This document shows, piece after piece, positions 21,440-32,450 of a stretch of 64,000 bases of DNA (position 1 is its first letter; every line of letters begins with the position of its first letter). Origin of the DNA: Flaveria trinervia. Lineage: Eukaryota; Streptophyta; Magnoliopsida; Asterales; Asteraceae. Below the pieces are notes generated by a model. The model was not told where the DNA came from. It did no database searches and was given only the letters and a program-made list of their open reading frames with translations. The position numbers were made by a program, and so were the translations under genes. The stretch covers positions 39,837,518-39,901,517 of the forward strand of contig CM046452.1 of the NCBI GenBank assembly GCA_025506515.1, given 5' to 3'.

Positions 21440-23252
21440 GTTAATGGGCCTTACACACCAAGCACCTCTTCTACTACTGGAGGTGGTATGATCCACAAGG
21501 CTGTGGCTGACTACTCAGATGAAGATAGAAAGAGAGTAAAGTTTGACCAAAAGCCCATGACAACCCTTTAGACTGCTCTTCGAAACTCTGTGTATAGAGG
21601 TTTCAAGAAATGCAAAATAGCTAAACAGTTATGGGATGCATTGAAACTAATGTATGAGGGTTCCTCTAAAGCGAAGGAGAAAAATAAGGATCTTCAAAAG
21701 TAGCAGTTTGAAAATTTCACCTTTAAAGTACATCAAACCATGACACAACAATACTATAGGTGTGTTGAGATTATGGATATCCTAGTGGATGGTGGAGTGG
21801 CTCTTGAGAATAGAGATATTGTAAAGAAGTACATGTCCTCTCTTCTTAGGCAATGGACACACTACTGTGTTGTTTTCAAGAGAATTGATAACCTAAAGAC
21901 TCTCAGCTTGACAGAGTTGTTTGGGATTCTCAGTGGTTACCAGATGGAGATGAATATGCAAGGTTCATCTGGCAACTCCAACAATCAAATGGGTTTAGCC
22001 CTTCATGTAGTTGAAAGGGATAGCATAGAACCCCAACATCATCTCATGTGCTACCCTAACAACTAACAAAAGTGTCCTTTCATCACCTTCCCTAAGACAC
22101 CAAGGGAGAACTATACTCAAGGAAGCCCATTCCAGGAGACAAGTTCTTCTCAAGCATTTGTGTCTTTTGATGAAAGTTGTGGCAGCTTTCTATTCACCTT
22201 TGAAGATCTAGACTGTATCCATCTTGATGATGTAGAGTATATGAAGATAGTCCAGCAAATGGCTCTTCTCACTCATAGAGCCAAAAAGTTCTACAAGCAG
22301 AAATGAATGCAGTTTCCCAACAATATAGCTAGTGGAAAGTTGGACTGGACAAAGGCAAAGTCAAATGTTATAATAACTTGATGGGCCACTTTGCCAGGGA
22401 ATGCAAGGTACCAAGAACAAATGGTGGCCAAGCCAATCCGGATCAAACTGCACTGATAAAGTCACCCAGAATGAGAAGGCAAAGCAACAAGTTGCAGTTG
22501 CTATTAAAGAAGGTGGCTTTGACTAGAGCTTTCAGGTGGAAGATACATCTCGAAACCAAGCATTGATGGCTGCCCATGATGAAGCAAAGGTATTGGAACA
22601 TCTCTGTACTCCTGAATGTATTCCTAAAGTCAACTAATACAGGTCCTACAACTTAGAAATAAGATTTGATATTGAGTCCTTAAACATCTTAAAAGATGAT
22701 TTTAAAAAGGCTGAGTGTGACTATAAGCTAGAGATTAAGGACTTAGAGAATACCATTTTAGTTCTAAAACATAAGAAAACCAATTATATGACTCACATCA
22801 AGGATATTATAACTAAGTTGACTGCATGTCAGGTTGAGCTTGTGATCAACAAAGCCAGGGCATAAAAATGTGTTCTTGAAGAAAAGACCTTCAAGAACCT
22901 AATATCCTCATCCATGCATGCCAAGGTATGTTATCAAAATAAGCAGGGACTGGGTTCTAGTGAGATAGCTCCCCCTCACACAATCTTGTTCTTAAGATCA
23001 CATAGGTGTGGAAGTTGTCCATACAATCCAAGTGGTACTCTCCAATTGACAAAGAAAGACACTTCCAAGAGCTCCAAGAAAATTTTATCTTCGGAAGGAA
23101 AATCTGTTTCCTTCAGAAGCTCCAAGATAAAGAAGAAGGCAAGTGGAAAATTTCCTTCGGAAGACAATTTGGTATCGGAAGAAAGGAATACTTCCGAAGC
23201 ACTAAAGTCTGCTATAGTGTTTGCAGAATCTTCTGAATTTCCGGTCATCTAA
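21440..23252 (+). pseudogene. gag: Copia-S C gag, second copy (N-terminus replaced)
   Basis: Same as 15910-17723 but preceded by extra-ORF codons in place of the gag N-terminus. 21740-22066 is the UBN2-like core. The zinc knuckle near 22366-22407 again lacks its second cysteine, and a 1 bp deletion at about 22339 shifts the frame before it. 22914-23252 is the Lys/Ser-rich linker. Not functional. Confidence 0.8.
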
Positions 23253-23489
23253 ACTTCCAGAATATCAAAAGATTTCGAAGTGTTGAAGGTCATGTCCAAA
23301 CTTCCAATGGTGGTGTGGAAATCAAAGAAAGACCAAGTGACTGAATATTCTCCATCAACAACAGCACAAGATCCTCAAAGCACAACTATAGGATCTATTA
23401 CTTTTACATTACATTCTACTTCTTTTGTTGACCCCACGACCATAAGGCTACGGTTTCCAAATGTAACCCATCATTTTTTGTGCAGGAAT

Positions 23490-24730
23490 AGCTCAAGACA
23501 AACAAGAATGTCTGGATCATTGATAGTGGTTGTTCTAGGCACATGACAGGCAATAGGTCACGACTAAAGAACATTGAAAGAATTGATTGAGGGTCAGTTG
23601 CTTTTGGAGGAGATGAATGTTGTTACATTTTTGGAAGGGGCAAGGTCACAAATGGTAAGTTCATCATTGAAAAGGTATGTTCAAGACTCTATTTCAGTAT
23701 CTTTGTAAGCATTGATAGAGAAGGGGTACTATATATGGAACTCTCTTCATCAAAGGACATGGAATTGACTTAATGCTAGTTCAAGTGTATGTAGATGAAA
23801 TAATCTTTGGTTCAACTAATCCAAAGCTCTATAAAACTTTGAGAAGCTGATGAAGGACAAATTTGAAATGAGTGCCATGGGGGAACTCAATTCTTTATGG
23901 GAATTCAAGTGAAGCAATCTGAAGATGGCATCTTCATTAGTCAGACAAAGTATGTTCAAGACATACTCAGAAGATTCAACATAACACATTGTAAGATTGC
24001 TAAGACACCCATAGCAAGAAACCACTCCCTTGGGCCTGATCTTGAGGGGGAGTGTGTAGATGAACACCTTTACAGGGCTATGATTGGGTCTCTTATGTAT
24101 CTCACAGCTAGGAGGCCTTATATCATGTTTTCCATATGTATTTGTGCAAGTTATCAAGCCAACACCAGGATGTCTCACCTCATCACTATTAAAAGGATTC
24201 TAAGATACCTCAAAGGTGCCTCAACACTTAATCTTTGGTATCCTAAAAATTCCGACTTCAATCTGTATGCTTATACAGATATTGATTATGATGATTGCAA
24301 CATGACTACAAAGTCTACATCTGGGGGATGTCAGTTTCTTAGTGGAAGGGTTGTCTCATGGCAATGCAAGAAACAATCCTGTGTCTCTGCATCAACTGTT
24401 GAAGCTGAATACATTGTTGTTGCAAGCTGTTGTGCTCAAGTTCTTAAGATTCAGAATCAGATGCTTGACTAGGGATTAAACTTCAAATAGACTTCCATTC
24501 ACATAGACAACAACAGTGTTATCTTTATGACAAAGAATCTTGTGCATCACTCAAGGACAAAACACATCAATATGAGGTATCATTTAATTAGAGATAACTT
24601 TGAAAATGGATTAATTAATCTAGTCAAAGTTAACACAAATGAACAATATGCTGATGTGTTTGCAAAAGCCTTTGATGAACAGAGATTTGAATATCTTATA
24701 TCAGCTATTGGGATGATTAACCTTGACTAG
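23490..24730 (+). pseudogene. pol: Copia-S C protease, RT C-terminus and RNase H, second copy
   Basis: IIDSGCSRHMTG near 23516, the same internal deletion joint as unit 1, YVDE in the RT box (near 23788), then a longer intact frame 23897-24472 (191 codons) through MYLTARRPYIMFSICICASY and the RNase H core ASTVEAEYIVVAS. 24527-24730 completes it (HINMRYHLIRDNFENGLI to ISAIGMINLD). Frameshifts near 23835 and 23890 and a stop at 24470 separate the pieces. Both units share YVDE and the deletion, so these predate the duplication. Confidence 0.83.
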
Positions 24731-24814
24731 GTTTTTCTTAAAACTAATTCATATTATTTCTTAAAATCTGTGTATCCTAAGTTGTTTAGTTTATCATCTT
24801 CATAAGGTATTGTG

Positions 24815-25263
24815 TTTCTCTAGATGAAAACCTTTTGAAGACTTTCATTAGAATCCTAAAAATTTTTATTCTTCGGAAGATATGATTTTACCTTCGAAAG
24901 AAACTTATGCCTTCAAAAGCTTAAAACTTTTCTTGGGCACTTATATGTTTTCAAGGACAATTTCCTTTCGAAGCAAATTAACACTTGGAAGTTTTGTTCT
25001 TCGAACAAAACATCCAAGTTTCAGTTCTTTTTTGAAGCAAAACTTTTCAAAACATTTAGGAAATTCTTCCAAAGTCATTTTGTCTTTCGAAGCTTTTTCA
25101 TTAAAACTTCCAAAGACAATTTACCTTCTAAAGTATTTTGATTCCCAAGAAAACTGCTTTTTGAGCAAAACACAAACTACTTTTTCAAAGGTGGGACCAA
25201 CATCCGGATTTCAAAGTTTATCCTCTTTCGTTAAGTTTTCCTTAAATCCTTTTCACATATAAA
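24815..25263 (+). promoter_or_regulatory. Internal promoter-like module of Copia-S, unit 2
   Basis: Duplicate of 19290-19735: CTTCGGAAG, CTTTCGAAG and related motifs at 24865-25150, TATAAA at 25258-25263, ATG at 25378. Confidence 0.6.
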
Positions 25264-25377
25264 CCCAACGGTTCCTCCTCTTTCAATCATCTTCATCTTT
25301 CCTCCAAACCTAAAATCCCAAATTTCTCTCTGAAACCGCCTTCATTCATACTTCCTTCATCCTTAAGCTTTCTCACA

Positions 25378-27863
25378 ATGGCCAACCTTAGCCGACGAAA
25401 TGACCAAGATTTCTCCATGGAGTTACACAGGAAACACAACCAAGTTGCTCTGTTAAACTCCGAGAAAGATCTACATTTCTCTGAGGTTTGCCGTTTCTTG
25501 GCTTTATCTAACTATTTCACCTACTTTACCATTGATCCTACTCTTATAAGGATCATCTGCTTAAATTTTGGAAGACCTGCCAAGAGGTCGTTATGGATGG
25601 GAGAAGGCACTGTCTGCCAAAGTGCAGGGGATAACAATCTTCATCACTCCTGCCATCATCAACAATCATCTTCAGCTAGATGCTGAAGAACGTGAGGTGT
25701 TCTTCCCAAAAGAAGCTATTTACCACTCCTTTGAGTCGATGGACTTTTAGGGAGATTTCTCTGTGAAGATCTTCAGGAAAAGGAAGGTCTCATCCCAGTG
25801 GAAATACATGCTACATGTGGTTATCCACAGCTTGCCCAACAAGCATGGAGGGTGGGACTAGATTCCTGAAGATCTCACTTCATAGTGCATGGGATGGTTC
25901 AGGGAGTCAAGTTCAGGTACTCTTAGTTTGTTTATACAAATCTGCTTGCAAACTTGGACTCTTTAGAATATTACATGTTTCCTAGATATATTTAATACAT
26001 TCTTAACTATGAACTAGGCTCACAATTAAGGGAAATAGTTAATATTCGTAAATTGGTACAGATGAAGCCCGACATATATAAAATCTTGAGGAAGCTAGTT
26101 GTTGGCTTCTCTGGGGTAGAAACAGCACTTGTCCCCAAAATGTTAGAGCTTATTGCTCAAGGTGACAACCTAGCAGCACTAGCTAGTCTTGAACCCACAC
26201 TTTCTACATCCCAACCACCACAACAGCCACAAATCTCCCTCACCTACCAATGAAAACTCAAACGAATCCTTACTCAGACTATTCAGTCTGTGTAGCCCCC
26301 CATATACTCACCCATTCACGAGGAAATGGATACTGGAGCTCCTACTTCTCCTAAGGAGCAAAGCACTCCCATCACTTCTATGATCAGTGCCAAGGTTCCT
26401 CATGCCCAACCTGATGAGCTCACAAGCCCAAATGCCTTAAGCATTCACTCTAAGTCTCAACACTCAAGTGAAAAACCTTCAAGGGATAGTTACCATTCCA
26501 GCCTTTGGACTTAAACCAACCCATTCCTAACCTTTACTTCTATACTGACGAAGACTTAAGTTTTAGTGGGTACCATGACTCTCTCTTCTTTTCCAGTTCT
26601 CAAAGAGAGATGAGTAGCAAGAACATGAAGCTAGTGGTGAGAAAGAGGACTTCGGTCCAATCATCTCATCCCCTAATAATTTTTCTGATGAAGATAAGGG
26701 GAATTTGAGGCTAAAGGTGCATAAACTGTCACAAACATGCACCTATTTAGTCTCCAAGGTCAGTCATCTTGAATCTTAGGTGACTACCTTGCAAAAAAAG
26801 GTCAATGACCAGCAACTTGAGATCTCTTATCTCAATGAACAACTAACTGAGAGACCTTTAAAAAAAGCTCAACCAAGAACACAAGAACCTATGAGTGCGA
26901 TTAACCTAACTCCTAGCTCACCTATGCAAGAGGGTGACGCTACCAAAAAGGGGGAGAAAGTCATTATTGTTACAAAACCTAGGAGTTCTTCAGGGAGTAT
27001 GGACATTGAGGACTCACCATCCTCACTTGCAATTGTGCATACTCAACAACTTCCTTAAGTTCACATCGATGTGGGCTCCAAAGACTCCTACATTTAGAGT
27101 CTTTTTAAGGAAGGAATACCAAGGGCAATGTCATCTCCACCAACTTCAAATCATATTATTGGGTAGATGAATGCCGAAAACAGAAGAGTCCTTATCATTC
27201 AAAGAGTTCAAGGGAAGCAAGAAGTCTTCAATTTTCACACCTTGAACTTCATTAAAAGTCGTGATCTTGTCAACATGCCACTTGTCCACCGAAGCCAATC
27301 AAGACAAGTTGACAAGCTGGCTCAAAGGATTCAAGATAGAATCACTACAGAGTTCAGCTTCAGAAGGAGACTAACGCAATCAGGCAATATCATTGGTCAA
27401 CTGGATGTTGTGGTACCACCCTAAGTCACAAAGGTCAGTGAGTGACAAAGGGAAAAGAAAAAATGACTTCTGAGGAGATTATGGAGGTAAAGTGAGAGAG
27501 GAAAGGAAAGCTAATGGGAGAAAGTTCCTCTACTAGGTCTGCAAGACTTATGGAATCTGCTATCGGGGCTGCCCCATGCCAAACACTTAGAATGATGAGT
27601 GAGGGCAGTGAAGATCAACTACTTGCAGACCAAGAACTATGATATTGATAATATCATCTCCCTCCCCTTAGATGAGTTAAATGATCTGGCAGATAAGGAA
27701 TTGTCGAAGGAAAGAAAGGAGGCATAGGATGCCAAACTACTTCTTCAGATCAAAGAAGAAAGAAGAAGAAAGAAGAAGAAGAAAGAAGAAAGAAGAAAGA
27801 AGAAAGAATAGACTATACAACATGTGCCTACTCTCTCCCCAATTCAAGAAAGTCATGTGTGAG
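25378..27863 (+). pseudogene. Copia-S C extra 3' ORF, second copy, 5' part
   Basis: MANLSRRNDQDFSMELHRKH.. is followed by the same blocks as the first copy, then DNA absent from unit 1: GVWTLRTHHPHLQ-frame and SGSMDIEDSPSSLAIVH near 26990, the HTLNFIKSRDLVNMPLVHRS region (27240), QRIQDRITTEFSFRRRLTQS near 27320, and ..PLDELNDLADKELSKERKEA near 27665. It ends in a GAAGAAA microsatellite. Broken by stops and by the solo LTR at 27864; the rest resumes at 30520. Copy B (52596-49288) gives the same order. Probably a nuclear or particle-associated accessory protein; this is inference only. Confidence 0.7.
27752..27808 (+). repeat. (GAAGAAA)n microsatellite in the extra ORF
   Basis: A run of AAAGAAGAAAGAAGAAG units. 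In the coding frame it gives a Lys/Arg/Glu-rich tract. The corresponding place in copy B (near 49860-49880, minus) has only a short AGGAGAAGAAGG. Confidence 0.9.
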
Positions 27864-28554
27864 TGTAACACCAGGCTATTTATAGACAAGAAATAAGAAT
27901 AAAATGAAAGAAAAGAAGTGAAAAGAAATAAAACCCAAGTCTAGGGGTAAGAAGTGTCCAAAAGGACAAAATGTTTGAAAAGTGGGTGTAAAAGGTGGTA
28001 TGGCCGCCCATATGTCACATACACAACTGATCTTCGGATTTTAGAGAGAGAAAGAGCAGCAAATTCTTGGCTTTGAAGGAAGAACTTGGAGGGATTTGAA
28101 TTAACGGTAAGAATTCATCTTTTATGGTGTTCTTCACTAGTCATATCCTCGAGTTTATGCTTATGTGTATTTGTATGTGTTCGGATATGTTTTTAGTGGG
28201 TTTCTAAGCGGTTGAATACAATTTGCAAACGAGTTTAGAGGAAGCCATACTCAAAAGCTACAAAGATGAGTTCTAGGACCCCTCTTTTATTGGTTTTTAA
28301 CTGATTTTGGGGCTGGAAATGCATGAATGTATGTTTTTATTTAACTGGGTTTTGGACCTGTATGCTTGATTGTGTGTATGATGATGTTATGATGTGATGT
28401 GTGACTATGTTCATGCTTGATTATGTATGATTGCGTTTCTAAGGCTTAGAGGGTAAGAATTAAGCTTAGAACATGAGGAATGGTATATGGAAATTGAATC
28501 TGATCTTTTAGACCCACTTGATAAGTTTGTAAATTCGCCTAAGTGTTTGGAAGT

Positions 28555-29290
28555 AAATGCGGATGAAGTGTTAATGCGGATGAACATTAACAAATGGATA
28601 AGTCAATGCACATGAAGTCAATGCTGGTGAGGTCAATGCGGATGAGCATTGACTAAGTGCTGGAGATGCGGATGAGCAAAGTGAGTCAATGCGGATGAGG
28701 TGAGTCAATGCGGATGAACATTAACTAAGTGTAGGAAATGCGGATGAGCATTTGACTAAGTATGGAAATGCGGATGAGCAAATTAAGTCAATGCACATGA
28801 GGTGAGTCAATGCGGATGAACATTGACTAAGTGCAAGAAATGCAGATGAACATTGACTAAGTATAGAAATGCAAATGAGTAAAGTAAGTCAATGCGGATG
28901 AGGTGAGTCAATGTAGATGAACATTGACTAAGTGCAGGAAATGCAGACGAACATTTGACTAAGTATGGAAATGCGGATGAGCAAAGTAAGTCAATGCGGA
29001 TGAGGTGAGTCAATGCAGTTGAACATTGACTAAGTGCACGAGATGCGGATGAGCATTTGACTGAGGAAATGCGGATGAGCAAAGTAAGTCAATGCGGATG
29101 AGCAAAGTAAGTCAATGTGGATGAGGTCAATGCGGATGAGCATTGACTAAGTGCTGGAAATGCGGATGAGCATTTGACTAAGTATGGGAATGTGGATAAA
29201 CTATAGCAAATACGGACGAATTGTTGGAAATGTGGATGACTATAGGAAATGCGGAGGACTATAGGAAATGCGGATGAACACTTAGAAAAA
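28555..29290 (+). repeat. ATGCGGATGAGCA motif cluster in solo LTR G2
   Basis: More than 35 units of AATGCGGATGAGCA with linkers such as TTGACTAAGTG and AAGTAAGTC. Units vary in length and are partly in higher-order blocks (..GAGGTGAGTCAATGCGGATG..). It starts 691 bp into the LTR. Minus-strand open frames here (for example 28807-29082) are only translations of the repeat. Confidence 0.92.
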
Positions 29291-29791
29291 TTCTGACTTA
29301 TTGAGAAAAGAGGTAATGTAGGCTTTGACCTAGGAGATTCCTAGGGGTTATGAAAGTTGACTTTTGGTCATAGATTGTATGATGGGCATGTAATGATGTG
29401 TGCTTGATGCTTATGGTGATGATGATGATGTTGCATGGTTATGCATGATGTATGTTATGTATGTATGATGCCCTGTATGATGATGTATGAATGATATGTT
29501 TATGTTCCTTGTGATGATGTATGATTATCATTTCTATCACTTTACGCGCTCTAATAATGAATGAACGAACTATTATGTAACGTAAAGTGAAAGATAATAA
29601 AAGAGGAACATGATGAATGAATGAATGCATTAATGAATGAATGTAAGAAAGGCTTGCAAACAAACGTATGGAGGTTCACACCCAATGAAGGGTGTTAGCT
29701 CAATTGTGTGCGGGTTAGCTACCCCAGAAGGATGCACACTGGGCTCTAATCTTTGTGATTGACCATACGTATGGGATCCTTGTCGCTTGCC

Positions 29792-30033
29792 CTAGGTACT
29801 GGAGTCAGCTTCGTGCATAATGTTCCAGGTCTATGAAAGACCTCAGGCCCAGTTACCCGCTTCATGCACAATGTTCAGGGTATAGCATATGGCATTGATT
29901 CGGAATGAAAGAGAAAAGATAAATGGTGAATGTAATTACCGTAGGTACTGGAGTCAGCTTCGTGCATAATGTTCGAGCTCTATGAAAGACCTCAGGCCCA
30001 GGTACCCACTTCGTGCACAATGTTCAGGGTAAT
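29792..30033 (+). repeat. 150 bp-spaced duplicate block in solo LTR G2
   Basis: TAGGTACTGGAGTCAGCTTC, CCTCAGGCCCAG and GCACAATGTTCAGGGTA occur at 29792-29884 and again at 29943-30033. Within each block CTTCGTGCATAATGTTC is itself repeated as CTTC(A/G)TGCACAATGTTC. Confidence 0.85.
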
Positions 30034-30519
30034 GTACATTTCACAGAAAGTAATGATGAATGAATGAAAGTATGAACGAAAGAATGACGAAGATAATAAT
30101 GATATTATCTATATGTACGTACGATGTATGATCACGAACGAATGTAAAGTATAATACGATTATAAAAGAAAGGATGATTTTATGAAAGAAAGTATGTTTT
30201 GTTATAAAACTAGGACTCACTCAGCAACACTTACTTTTATGCATTTTCTAGTTGGCAGGTAAGGTTGCTGAGGATGATACGTGGCGGCTGCTCAGCTCTT
30301 TTGGGATGACATCCATTTATTTAAAGCTTTTGTGATGAAATACAACAATGTAATTTTGTAACTGACAAACGATGCATTATTTTGCAAAAGTTTTCATGAT
30401 GAAATGAAATGCCATTTGTTCTATGATTCTGTTGCAATGTTTTGATGATTAAATGCAAAGTATATGTTTTACGTGCGATGAATTACTAGCTGTAAACATC
30501 CCAGGAACGGGGCCTTACA

Positions 30520-31540
30520 GCGAAAGGATGTGGTGCCACAAGAACGCCAGGTAGACAAAGAAAAGGATAGGATCAACATTATTAACTACCTGAGTGCCAC
30601 AGGCCTCTATTAGGCTAATACACTTCTTCCCTTACCCTTTCACTCTATTGAGTTTGAGTACCTCAAACATCTAGAACTTGAGATAGTCAACGAAAGAAAT
30701 ATCACCAAAAGGAATTTAAGGGAAGAGGCAGTAAAGTCAAGAGCCATCATCTAGAAAAGTATGATGAAGTCTGCTGATAAGCAGAGGATGATGAGCTTCT
30801 TCAAGCTGTATGGATTCTCTAGAAGGAGACTTGGTCCTTTGTCTCTGTCCACCATGGATGAGCACATCAGAGTGATGAAGAAGAAGATTCAAAGAGGTGA
30901 ACTTGTTGACTTACACTCCCCACCAAGTCAGCTCCCTCAAGAAGTAATGATTAAGGTTGAACCATTTGAGACAACACAACTTGAATCTCCTATTGAGCTT
31001 CAGCAAGCTTCCATTTCTCATCCACAATAGGGTTTTGTCCCCTCTCAATCTGACCTTGTGAGAGAGGAAAAGCCAACTGAGAAAGACAATGAAGATCAAT
31101 CAGGTGTTACAAGCCAGTCTTTTCAGTTAAAAGGTTCAAAAAGGAGAAAAAGGATGGCTTCCAAAGCAAAACCAATGAAGAAGAAGAAAAAAAGAATCTA
31201 TCTCCAAACCTCAGGATGAGTCAGAACATCTAGAGGATGTGCAAATCGAGGATGCTCCACGAACTCCAATACAAGTAGCCCCTCTATCATCATGAAGACC
31301 TATCTTGTCCTTAACATACACTACAAATCTGGAAAGATGGCATGTCATTAGAGATTAAGGTATTGAAAATGTTTAAACATGATAGGATATGTTTAATCTG
31401 CCTCTGCATGATCTCTTTGACATAAGAAGACACTTTGAGAGTCTGAATGATCCTGATCTTCTCATCAAGAAAGGGATGGTCACTATCCTAATGAGGACTG
31501 TTAATATTTGAAGTCTTCAAGTGTTTTGGTAGCATCAGCC
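30520..31540 (+). pseudogene. Copia-S C extra 3' ORF, C-terminal part
   Basis: Continuation after the solo LTR: NIINYLSATGLY (30576), a helical stretch EYLKHLELEIVNERNITKRN (near 30655), 30761-31030 with MMKSADKQRMMSFFKLYGFS, then a basic block SKRRKRMASKAKPMKKKKKR (31136-31195), a plausible nuclear localisation signal. A similar basic block is readable in copy B (49700-49640, minus). Stops and frameshifts follow. The PPT and LTR come next. Function unknown. Confidence 0.65.
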
Positions 31541-31541
31541 T

Positions 31542-31556
31542 AAGGGGAATTTGTAA
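31542..31556 (+). promoter_or_regulatory. Copia-S polypurine tract
   Basis: TAAGGGGAATTTG precedes the LTR start TGTTAAATG at 31557. The equivalent in copy B is TAGGGGGAGTTTG (49287-49276, minus). Confidence 0.65.
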
Positions 31557-32363
31557 TGTTAAATGTAAAGGCTAATGCAACCCAAACACCCAAAGTCTCC
31601 CCTGCACACATGCATAAGTGAACTAAAGTAGAATGCTTCGAAGTTTCATACCAGCATCAGAAAATACACTAAGTGTGAAATCTTCTGAAGCGAAGACCAA
31701 TATCTTCCAAAGTCAAAGACAAAGTCTTCCGAAGGTTCAAATACAAAGTCTTCCAAAGCCAACACTTGAAGATAGATTTCATCCAAAGACTTTTGCACAC
31801 ATGCTTTATTTGATGTACCTTTTACATAAAGCTGGACTCCTTTTCGCTACAACTCTATAAAGTCACCAACTTTCATAAGTTGGTGAAAAGGTCCACGCTT
31901 TTGGTAACTGTACATTGAGGTCTTAAGTTTGTAACTTTCTATTTTATGTACTTTATCCTTTTTGTAATATAGTAGGATGTGAGCTATGGCATGTCATAGT
32001 CACTAATAAAAAGGCCATTGACCTTTTGACTCTACATTTGATTTTATTTGTTGTCTAGTCAATTGTATCCCGCTGGCATTCAAAGTATAGCTGGCTGTAG
32101 AATGTAGTATATGTATCTCAAGTGCTTGTAACTTTCTAATATATTTTGTAACATTTGTAATAGAACTTGAGAAAGCAATATACTGCAATCTTGAAAACCA
32201 ACTCCTTATGTGTTTTGCTATCTTGTTCTATCTCATATTTACTTGTGTTCTTAGTACCATTACAAAAGATTAACCAGTTCCCTATTTGATCTGTTAAGTG
32301 TTCTTAGCAAATCTCCTCACTGTGTTGTTATGTTTTAAGTGAATAAACTTCACCGGTCCTGCA
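31557..32363 (+). repeat. Copia-S LTR shared by copies C and A
   Basis: TGTTAAATGTAAAGG to GGTCCTGCA, 807 bp. On its left are an extra ORF and PPT (3' LTR position); on its right are a perfect PBS and a gag start (5' LTR position). It therefore serves two internal regions, LTR-internal-LTR-internal, the signature of unequal recombination between elements. It has motifs at 31680-31790 and a TATA at 31856-31861. Confidence 0.88.
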
Positions 32364-32365
32364 AT

Positions 32366-32377
32366 TGGTATCAGAGC
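32366..32377 (+). promoter_or_regulatory. Copia-S A primer binding site (tRNA-iMet)
   Basis: TGGTATCAGAGC, exact match to the plant initiator-Met primer site, 2 bp after the LTR end. Confidence 0.9.
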
Positions 32378-32450
32378 ATTCCAAGCTTTTGATATAAGAT
32401 CTCACCATCTTAAGATCCACCACACACATAAAATACTTAACATCTCAAAT

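Larger units (their letters stand above)
21440..26968 (+). repeat. 5.53 kb tandem duplication, unit 2
   Basis: Second copy of 15910-21439, joined head to tail. Small differences (for example CACACTACTG versus CACACCACTG near 21860, and 1 bp indels near 22339, 23450, 23618 and 23835) show the copies have diverged slightly since duplication. Confidence 0.95.
27864..30519 (+). repeat. Gypsy-G2 solo LTR
   Basis: TGTAACACCAGG to GGAACGGGGCCTTACA, 2656 bp, with no gypsy coding sequence on either side. It interrupts the Copia-S extra ORF. The flanks are GTGAG (27859-27863) and GCGAA (30520-30524), an imperfect 5 bp duplication differing by two transitions. Contents in order are a GGCCGCCC block, a leader with donor-like CGGTAAGAAT (28105), a motif cluster (28555-29290) and a repeat pair (29792-30033). 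Solo LTRs form by recombination between the two LTRs of one element. Confidence 0.88.
14881..32363 (+). mobile_element. Copia-S copy C: SIRE-like Ty1/copia element with internal tandem duplication
   Basis: 5' LTR 14881-15683, PBS, gag, protease, truncated RT-RNase H, internal promoter-like region, extra 3' ORF, PPT and 3' LTR 31557-32363. The integrase and most of RT (about 2.2 kb compared with copy B) are deleted at about 18150. A 5.53 kb internal segment is present twice, and a Gypsy-G solo LTR (27864-30519) splits the second extra ORF. Without those changes the element would be near 11.5 kb, in the size range of Sireviruses. It lacks integrase, so it is non-autonomous. Confidence 0.82.

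Noticed and set aside
28807..29082. Minus-strand 91-codon Ser/Leu-rich repetitive ORF
   Set aside because: It is only the translation of the ATGCGGATGAGCA array, with no start context or homologue. The same applies to frames at 34339-34606 and 12067-12339.
28555..29290. CRISPR-like array
   Set aside because: Units are degenerate, of variable length and without unique spacers; the context is a plant LTR.
27859..30524. Perfect target-site duplication around solo LTR G2
   Set aside because: GTGAG and GCGAA match at only three of five positions; I report it as imperfect.
32366..32377. tRNA gene at TGGTATCAGAGC
   Set aside because: It is a 12-base primer binding site; no cloverleaf follows.
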